Position numbers and translations under genes: made by a program. A model generated the notes under the pieces. That model saw nothing but the letters and a program-made list of their open reading frames with translations, was not told where the DNA came from and searched no databases. Shown here piece by piece: positions 31,229 to 35,912 of a stretch of 35,912 nucleotides of DNA. Position 1 is the stretch's first letter. Every line of letters begins with the position of its first letter. This DNA is from a virus. Where the stretch lies: IMG/VR virus record IMGVR_UViG_3300047994_000427, positions 1 through 35,912 of that record; one strand, 5' to 3'.

Positions 31229-31993
31229 ATGCTATACTTAAATGGTCAACCGTTGAATGTTACGGTATTCCCAGACAAAACTTCTCAAGTTTGGAAACTT
31301 CCAGACTCTGTTCTCTACAAAACAAATTACATCGAGATCACTTGGCGCTTTGAACACGAAGGCGAGTTTCTGCAACTTGCTCAGCTCAAAGATCTCCTCG
31401 ATCTTCATGAACTAGGCGCCGAACTGCGCGTCACATATCTTCCCTACGGTCGTCAGGACAAAGAAGTTAGTAACACTGCTACCTTTGCTCTTCGCACTTT
31501 CGCCAGACTTCTCAATTCTCTTTCCTTCGACAGAGTTATCGTTCACGATCCCCACAGTGATGTGGCCTTGGAATTAATTAACTACTGTACGGCGATTTAT
31601 CCAAAAGTACAGTTGAACGAGATCATTAAAGGCACTGGTACGAATCTGCTCTGCTACCCAGACAAGGGCGCGCTTCGCAAGTACAGCGAGCAATACGAAT
31701 TCTATCGAGCCTTCATTTATGGTGAAAAAGTCCGCGATCAACTTACGGGTAATATCACAAGTTACAAAGTTATCGGAGATTGTGTCGGTAAGACCGTTCT
31801 CATCGTAGATGATATCTGCGATGGCGGCGCGACCTTCAAATTGTTGGCCAAAGACCTCTTGGCCGCAGGAGCTAAAGAGGTCAACCTCTTTGTTACTCAT
31901 GGGATCTTCTCAAAAGGAGTAAGAACCCTACTCGAATCAGGCATCAACCGCGTGTTTACCGAAGATGGTGAAGTGAGTAAGCACGCAAAATAA
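31229..31993 (+). CDS. prs: Ribose-phosphate pyrophosphokinase-like (Prs or ADPR-PP synthetase)
   Basis: The 254-residue protein is of type I phosphoribosyltransferase fold. It has the flexible-loop motif PYGRQD (72-77), VHDPHSD (105-111) and the PRPP/phosphate-binding motif VLIVDDICDGGATF (190-203). It is shorter than cellular Prs (about 310). Prs makes PRPP from ribose-5-phosphate. In phage NARP1 pathways a Prs homologue (Adps) instead pyrophosphorylates ADP-ribose. Being next to a NAMPT homologue, either activity would serve NAD+ rebuilding; sequence alone does not decide. AAAGGA lies eight bases before the ATG. Confidence 0.85.
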   Translation: MLYLNGQPLNVTVFPDKTSQVWKLPDSVLYKTNYIEITWRFEHEGEFLQLAQLKDLLDLHELGAELRVTYLPYGRQDKEVSNTATFALRTFARLLNSLSFDRVIVHDPHSDVALELINYCTAIYPKVQLNEIIKGTGTNLLCYPDKGALRKYSEQYEFYRAFIYGEKVRDQLTGNITSYKVIGDCVGKTVLIVDDICDGGATFKLLAKDLLAAGAKEVNLFVTHGIFSKGVRTLLESGINRVFTEDGEVSKHAK

Positions 31994-32010
31994 TTCATAT
32001 AGGAGATTAT

Positions 32011-33513
32011 ATGAAAAAGAATCTGAAGAAAAAAATATCCCTGTCTGCAATGCTTCTGTGCGATTTCTACAAAGTTTCGCACCGTGAAATGTACCCTGAA
32101 GGAACAGAAACCGTTTATAGCACTTGGACGCCTCGCGCTTCGCGCATGAAAGACGTCGATCAGGTCGTGGTTTTTGGTAACCAGGCTTTCGTCCGTAAAT
32201 ACCTCGTTGATTTTTTCAATGAGAATTTCTTTGGTCGCGAAAAAGAAGAAGTGGTCGCGGAATACGCTCGTTTCATCCGTTGCACTCTTGGTGTGGAAAA
32301 ACCTTCTACCCAACATATCGAGGACCTTCATGATCTTGGATATCTCCCGCTTCTCATCAAGGCCGTACCAGAAGGAACGGTCGTTCCACTTCGCGTACCC
32401 GCTTTGACCATCCAGAATACGAATCCTAAGTTTTTCTGGCTGACCAATTACATCGAAACCTTGGCTTCTTGTGAACTCTGGCCTTGTTACACGGCAGCTA
32501 CGATTGCTCGCGAGTACCGCAAGCTTCTGGGTAAGTACGCTACTGAAACGGTCGGAAATACCGATTTTGTTCCCTTCCAGGGGCATGACTTCGCTATGCG
32601 CGGTATGCTTGGTATGGAAGGTAGCCTTCTCACCGGCATGGGTCATATGACTGAATTTGCCGGTACCGACAACTGTCCAGCCATTACGGCCATCGAGTAC
32701 TACTACGATGCTAACATTGAAAAGGAGCTGATCGGCACGTCCGTTCCTGCTACCGAGCATTCGATTCAGTGCGCCTACGGCGATGACATGGTCTACTTGC
32801 GCAGAATGCTCAGCGAGGTTCATCCATCAGGCATCGTTTCAATCGTCTCGGACGGCTATGACTTCTGGGATGTCATTGCTCGCGTGGTTCCAGCTTTGAA
32901 AGCGGAAATTATGGCTCGTAAGGGTCATCCACTTGGGCTCGATAAGGTCGTTATCCGCCCTGACTCTGGAGATCCAGTTCTGATCGTCTGCGGCGATCCA
33001 TCGGCTCCTAAGGGTTCCTTGGAATATAAAGGTGCTGTTGAAGCCCTGTACGACATCTTCGGTGGAACTCTGACTGAAAAGGGCTATAAAATGCTCGATA
33101 GCCATATCGGTCTTATCTATGGAGACGCCATTACGTTGAATCGTGCCAAAGAGATCATGGAGCGCCTGAAAACCAAAGGGTTTGCCTCGACGAACGTGGT
33201 TTTTGGCATCGGATCATACACTTACCAGTACAACACTCGCGATACGTTTGGTTTCGCCCTGAAATCGACCGCTTGCGTGATCAACGGTAAGGAAAAGCAG
33301 ATCTTCAAATGTCCAAAGACTGATGATGGCATTAAGAAGTCTCAGCGCGGACGTGTTATCGTCTATAAGGACGGTAACGGACAGATCACTTTCAAGGACG
33401 GCTTCCCTCTTGGAACCGAACTGAATGCGGATCTCTTGCAGCCTATCTTTAAGGACGGCGAACTCCTTAATCAGGTTAATTTCGCTACTATTCGCGAAAG
33501 GCTGAAAAAATAG
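32011..33513 (+). CDS. nadV: Nicotinamide phosphoribosyltransferase-like (NadV or Namat)
   Basis: The 500-residue, full-length NAMPT-family protein has conserved blocks DFYKVSHREMYPEGTETVYSTW, GHDFAMRGM, PATEHS, SDGYDFWDV, VIRPDSGDP, and GIGSYTYQYNTRDTFGFALK near the C-terminus. It joins nicotinamide to PRPP to form NMN, or, in NARP1, to ADPR-PP to form NAD+ directly. It follows the Prs-like gene by 17 bp with AGGAGA, so the two form an operon. In phages such pairs restore NAD+ emptied by host defence NADases or supply phage growth. Confidence 0.9.
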   Translation: MKKNLKKKISLSAMLLCDFYKVSHREMYPEGTETVYSTWTPRASRMKDVDQVVVFGNQAFVRKYLVDFFNENFFGREKEEVVAEYARFIRCTLGVEKPSTQHIEDLHDLGYLPLLIKAVPEGTVVPLRVPALTIQNTNPKFFWLTNYIETLASCELWPCYTAATIAREYRKLLGKYATETVGNTDFVPFQGHDFAMRGMLGMEGSLLTGMGHMTEFAGTDNCPAITAIEYYYDANIEKELIGTSVPATEHSIQCAYGDDMVYLRRMLSEVHPSGIVSIVSDGYDFWDVIARVVPALKAEIMARKGHPLGLDKVVIRPDSGDPVLIVCGDPSAPKGSLEYKGAVEALYDIFGGTLTEKGYKMLDSHIGLIYGDAITLNRAKEIMERLKTKGFASTNVVFGIGSYTYQYNTRDTFGFALKSTACVINGKEKQIFKCPKTDDGIKKSQRGRVIVYKDGNGQITFKDGFPLGTELNADLLQPIFKDGELLNQVNFATIRERLKK

Positions 33514-33520
33514 TAAAAAA

Positions 33521-33552
33521 GTTCTTGCACACAAGAACTGCTGTGATAGAGT
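33521..33552 (+). promoter_or_regulatory. Inverted repeat and promoter-like region before Ro gene
   Basis: A perfect inverted repeat GTTCTTG-CACA-CAAGAAC (33521-33538) overlaps a TTGCAC -35-like hexamer, with TAGAGT 16 bp downstream as a weak -10. It may be an operator-controlled promoter for the Y RNA/Ro unit, or a hairpin ending the NAD operon, although no T-run follows. Confidence 0.4.
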
Positions 33553-33561
33553 AGAAATGGT

Positions 33562-33622
33562 CAGGGTCGAATGGTAAGGGTTATTCGTTTAAAATAAACC
33601 CCTTTCCAACACACTTATCCTG
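33562..33622 (+). ncRNA. Y-RNA-like hairpin in Ro 5' leader (Y0)
   Basis: About 61 nt. The base stem is CAGGGU/AUCCUG, followed by the conserved strand GGGUCGAAUGG with AAGGGUUAUU and, on the 3' side, CCAACACACUUAUCC. An inner GGGUU/AACCC stem closes a short A/U loop. It has no tRNA-like module. CCTTTT follows, and the Ro start codon is 20 nt downstream. Ro-binding consensus elements are shared with the downstream copies. Confidence 0.6.
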
Positions 33623-33641
33623 CCTTTTAATCGGAGATCAT

Positions 33642-35219
33642 ATGAAGAATTATTCGAGCGCTATTACTGGTCCTACTCCTCAAACTCAACCCCTTTTCGG
33701 TCGTACCGATCAGGTGAAGAATAACGCTGGCGGCTATGTTTTTGAAGTTACGCCAAAAGATCGTCTTGCACGCTTCCTTTTGATCGGATCTGAAGGTGGC
33801 ACGTACTACGTTAATGAGCAAAAGCTGACTCAGGACAATGCTACCAATATCATTTCCTTGATTAAAGCTGACGGTCTCGGTGTTGTCGCTACGGTGACCG
33901 ATTTTGCCGTCAACAATCGCGCTCCTAAGGCCGATCCAGGTCTTTTCGTCCTTGCTCTTTGCGCAACTTACGGTGATTCGGCTACGAAAACCGCTACGTA
34001 CAATGCGATCACCAAAGTGTGTAAGACTTCTACGCACCTCTTCACGTTCCTGGCAAACGTCCAGAACCTGCGCGGCTGGTCTCGTGGCCTTCGTAAGGGT
34101 GTTGCAAAGTTTTACACCGATAAGGAAGCTGGCCAAGTTGCCTATGCGGTCGTGAAGTATCGTAACCGTGCTGGTTTTACGCACCGCGATGCTCTGCGCC
34201 TTTCTCACGCCAAGGCCACTTCTCCTGAAATGAACGATATTTTTGCCTACGTTACGGCAAAAGATCTTGCCGAATTGGACCTTACTAAAGGTAACTCTTT
34301 GATCAATGCTTTTGAGACTGCTCAAAAGACCGAAAACACCAAAGAGCTGGTCGAACTGATCAGCGAGTATCGTCTGACTTGGGAAATGGTGCCTAATACG
34401 CAAATCAACAAGCCTGAAGTCCTCCAGGCCCTCCTTGAGAACATGCCTTTGACGGCGCTTCTTCGCAATTTGAACCGTTTTTCATATAACGGACTTACGG
34501 ACGGTAACACGGATACGGTGAAAACCATCGTTAAGCGTCTTAAGGATAAAGAATACGTTCAAAAGAGCGGTATTCACCCTCTGAACGTCGTTAATTCGAT
34601 GCGCACCTACTCTAATGGTCGCGGAGACAAGGGCGATAAGACCTGGACTCCTAACCAAAAGATCGTAGACGCCCTGAGCGATACTTACGAAGCTGCCGTT
34701 CAAGCTCTGCCTTCTACTGGCAAGAACATTCTTGTGGCCGTTGATGTGTCTGGATCCATGCGCAGCCCTGTCGCTGGTTATCAGATGAGCGCTGTCCAAG
34801 TCGGAAACGTTCTTGGCGTCACCATGCTTAAGGCTGAAGACGAAGCCGAACTGATTTGGTTTGACACTTCCATTCATACGCCTAAGATCGGTCGTCGCAC
34901 CGGTCTGGATACGGTCCTTAGCCAAGACACGCCTGGTGGCGGAACGGATTGTTCTCTCGCCTTCATGCATGCTCTTAACACTAAGATCAAGTACGATACT
35001 ATCATTATTTTGACTGATAATGAAACTTGGTCTGGTCGTGGCCATGGCTTGGAGCGCTTGAACGAATATCGTCGCAAGGTGAATAAGGACGTTAAGGTTA
35101 TTGAAGTAGCGATGGTTTCAAATCCTTATGGAAATCTTCCTGCTGATGATAAAAATTTGTTGCGCGTAGTTGGGTTCGATGCTAGTGTTATTGATGTGAT
35201 CCAGAGTTATCTGGAATAG
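33642..35219 (+). CDS. rsr: TROVE/Ro60 family protein (Rsr)
   Basis: The 525-residue protein has an N-terminal TROVE HEAT-repeat ring (about 1-350), including the segment FLLIGSEGGTYYV typical of Ro60. The C-terminal vWA domain (about 360-525) has an intact MIDAS: D368-V-S370-G-S372, T435 in GGGTDCS, and D459 in LTDNE. Ro proteins bind Y RNAs on the outer ring surface and free single-stranded 3' ends in the cavity. In bacteria Rsr, with a Y RNA and PNPase, takes part in RNA decay and rRNA maturation. GGAG precedes the ATG. Y-RNA-like elements flank it on both sides. Length matches Ro60. Confidence 0.93.
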   Translation: MKNYSSAITGPTPQTQPLFGRTDQVKNNAGGYVFEVTPKDRLARFLLIGSEGGTYYVNEQKLTQDNATNIISLIKADGLGVVATVTDFAVNNRAPKADPGLFVLALCATYGDSATKTATYNAITKVCKTSTHLFTFLANVQNLRGWSRGLRKGVAKFYTDKEAGQVAYAVVKYRNRAGFTHRDALRLSHAKATSPEMNDIFAYVTAKDLAELDLTKGNSLINAFETAQKTENTKELVELISEYRLTWEMVPNTQINKPEVLQALLENMPLTALLRNLNRFSYNGLTDGNTDTVKTIVKRLKDKEYVQKSGIHPLNVVNSMRTYSNGRGDKGDKTWTPNQKIVDALSDTYEAAVQALPSTGKNILVAVDVSGSMRSPVAGYQMSAVQVGNVLGVTMLKAEDEAELIWFDTSIHTPKIGRRTGLDTVLSQDTPGGGTDCSLAFMHALNTKIKYDTIIILTDNETWSGRGHGLERLNEYRRKVNKDVKVIEVAMVSNPYGNLPADDKNLLRVVGFDASVIDVIQSYLE

Positions 35220-35224
35220 TTTTA

Positions 35225-35353
35225 TTCGGGTCGCTGGTAAGTCGATTATTGCATTCGGAGCACGAAACGTGGGTTCGAATCCCACCCTGGCTTTCGGGCC
35301 AGGTCGTCTAGTGGTTAGGACGCGTAAAAACTCGACTCCAATATTTATCCGAA
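35225..35353 (+). ncRNA. Y RNA with permuted tRNA module (Y1)
   Basis: About 129 nt, starting 5 nt after the Ro stop. Base stem UUCGGGU/AUCCGAA, conserved CGCUGG, inner stem AGUCGA/UCGACU and 3' CCAAUAUUUAUCC. The distal module is T-arm GUGGG-UUCGAAU-CCCAC (35269-35285), then a 7 bp acceptor-like hairpin CCUGGCU-UUCG-GGCCAGG (35286-35303), then D-arm GUC-UAGUGGUUAG-GAC (35306-35321) with the G18-G19 pair. A small UUCG/CGAA hairpin sits where a variable arm would be. This is the layout of bacterial YrlA RNAs. Confidence 0.85.
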
Positions 35354-35372
35354 TTTGTTCTTTGAAATTTGT

Positions 35373-35504
35373 GTGGGTCGTAGATAGTAGGTTAATTACA
35401 GGAACTGCGGGTCGCTGGTGCAAATCCAGCCCTCTCGACATGTCGAGAGGTAGCTCAGTTAGTTAGAGCAGCAGTATAAAACCCTACTATCGCTTTTTAT
35501 CCAC
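35373..35504 (+). ncRNA. Y RNA with near-perfect permuted tRNA module (Y2)
   Basis: About 132 nt. Base stem GUGGGU/AUCCAC and 9 bp inner stem GAUAGUAGG/CCUACUAUC. The distal module reads, in order: ACUGC (half of an anticodon-like stem), five-base variable loop GGGUC, T-arm GCUGG-UGCAAAU-CCAGC (35414-35430), closed acceptor CCUCUCGA-CAUG-UCGAGAGG (35431-35450), UA, D-arm GCUC-AGUUAGUUA-GAGC (35453-35469), A, and GCAGU closing the anticodon-like stem. The anticodon end is opened into the Ro-binding stem. Confidence 0.87.
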
Positions 35505-35509
35505 CAATT

Positions 35510-35613
35510 ATCTGTCGCTGGCGACTGCAAGCTCGGCGGCAAGGATGTCGGAAACCACATCCTGTGAACCTGAGATGAATTCTTGCAGCTCTCAGGAGGA
35601 CCAAATTTCAGAT
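35510..35613 (+). ncRNA. Y-RNA-like element with pseudoknot candidate (Y3)
   Basis: About 104 nt. Base stem AUCUG/CAGAU with GUCGCUGG on the 5' side and CCAAAUUU on the 3' side, matching the shared Ro-binding pattern. Inside are hairpin GGAUGU/ACAUCC (35547-35566 region), CUGCAAG (35525-35531) complementary to CUUGCAG (35582-35588), and CCUGAGA/UCUCAGG around the latter, so a pseudoknot or switch is possible. There is no tRNA module. The last 3 nt overlap the next element. Confidence 0.55.
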
Positions 35614-35740
35614 GGGTCGAATGAAAACGGTTATTCTCTACCGTTGGGAACTTAGCATAACGGTTAATGCGCCTGGAGTCAGATCCAGGAGATGAGGGTT
35701 CGAATCCCCAGCACAAGTCGTTTTCAAATTATTATCCATC
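35611..35740 (+). ncRNA. Y RNA with tRNA-like module in normal order (Y4)
   Basis: About 130 nt. Base stem GAUGGGU/AUCCAUC, inner pairing GAAAACG/CGUUUUC and the conserved GGUUAUU. The distal module is UA-GCAU-AACGGUUA-AUGC (D-arm with GG), G, CCUGGA-GUCAGA-UCCAGG (anticodon-like arm with a six-base loop) and a T-loop UUCGAAU on a short GGG/CCC stem. The acceptor side is open and joins the Y stem through ACUU/AAGU. It is not a functional tRNA because no acceptor stem or CCA exists. Confidence 0.75.
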
Positions 35741-35753
35741 GTAATCTTGTTAT

Positions 35754-35824
35754 TGAGCGGGTCGCTTTCCCTAGGGTTATTTATCGAAACAAACAATCCC
35801 TTGGCTAACTCTTTATCACGCTCA
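35754..35824 (+). ncRNA. Minimal Y-RNA-like hairpin (Y5)
   Basis: About 71 nt. Base stem UGAGCG-GGU pairs with AUC-CGCUCA around one bulged A. CGCUUUCC replaces the usual CGNNGG. The inner stem CCUAGGG/CCCUUGG has a U-U mismatch, and GGGUUAUU is in the loop side. There is no tRNA module. It resembles Y0 in size and shape. Confidence 0.6.
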
Positions 35825-35834
35825 CTTTTATTTT

Positions 35835-35912
35835 ACGGGTCGAAGGTTATTCGTTAATCTACACTGGAACGCCCCATAAGGGCTTTGGTCACCAGCTAAG
35901 ACTGGTGAGGGG
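35835..35912 (+). ncRNA. Y RNA, 3' end outside window (Y6)
   Basis: It starts ACGGGUCGAAGGUUAUUCG, with all 5' consensus elements. It continues with hairpins GCCC/GGGC and CACCAG-CUAAGA-CUGGUG (six-base loop, like the anticodon-like arm of Y4). The window ends before any T-arm or the 3' strand, so it is partial. Confidence 0.6.

Noticed and set aside
31897-34403. Long minus-strand ORFs of 308 and 258 codons
   Set aside because: They are opposite nadV and rsr, both certain genes, and have no recognisable protein features.
35535-35580. Self-cleaving ribozyme (hammerhead-like) in Y3
   Set aside because: GUCGGAAACC and CCUGAGAUG recall hammerhead parts, but CUGAUGA is not present and the helices do not form a three-way junction.
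35640-35715. Possible ordinary tRNA gene in Y4
   Set aside because: D-arm, anticodon-like arm and T-loop are present, but the acceptor strands do not pair, the anticodon-like loop has six or eight bases, and there is no CCA. It fits a Y RNA module better.

Overview
The window is part of a contractile-tailed (myovirus-type) bacteriophage genome, probably a large one. Tail sheath and tail tube genes, a major capsid protein, a prohead protease, a scaffold-like protein and fibre-like proteins sit in one long, mostly minus-strand block. A tRNA array, a dTMP kinase and a two-gene NAD-salvage cassette accompany them. A small plus-strand lysis-like cassette with secreted and membrane proteins suggests a two-membrane (Gram-negative type) host; the host itself cannot be named from the sequence.

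Layout. 1-2479: small unknown genes on both strands around a divergent AT-rich promoter region. 2476-4003: membrane and coiled-coil proteins resembling a holin/spanin cassette. 4004-9930 (minus): a permuted papain-like hydrolase and fibre or virion proteins, two of them modular paralogues. 9931-11968: sixteen tRNA genes plus three structured segments that are not normal tRNAs, all minus strand. 11969-24915 (minus): tail tube, tail sheath, chaperone-sized small genes, neck/connector-type proteins, a protein with a GGDE palm domain followed by five CxxC knuckles, and a fusion of a 2H phosphoesterase with a lytic transglycosylase. 25004-25636: thymidylate kinase (plus). 25696-29652 (minus): metallophosphoesterase, major capsid protein, scaffold, virion protein. 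29839-31059: prohead protease (plus).

31229-35912 (plus) is the most remarkable part. A Prs-like kinase and a nicotinamide phosphoribosyltransferase homologue (the gene pair of phage NAD+ reconstitution pathways) are followed by a TROVE/Ro60 (Rsr) protein. One Y-RNA-like hairpin lies in the 5' leader of the Ro gene, and at least six more lie in tandem directly after its stop codon. They share a 5' GGGUCGNNGG strand, a GGUUAUU motif and a 3' CCAA...UUAUCC strand. Two carry a circularly permuted tRNA mimic (T-arm, closed acceptor hairpin, D-arm), one carries a tRNA-like module in normal order, one carries a probable pseudoknot, and two are minimal hairpins. The last runs off the window. I read this as a phage-encoded Ro-Y RNA ribonucleoprotein system with an unusually large and diversified Y RNA set.

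Two recurrent intergenic motifs, TTATGATATAA and TAATCTTTA, are oriented with the downstream genes and look like phage promoter elements. Terminators share a TTTTTTATTT tail.
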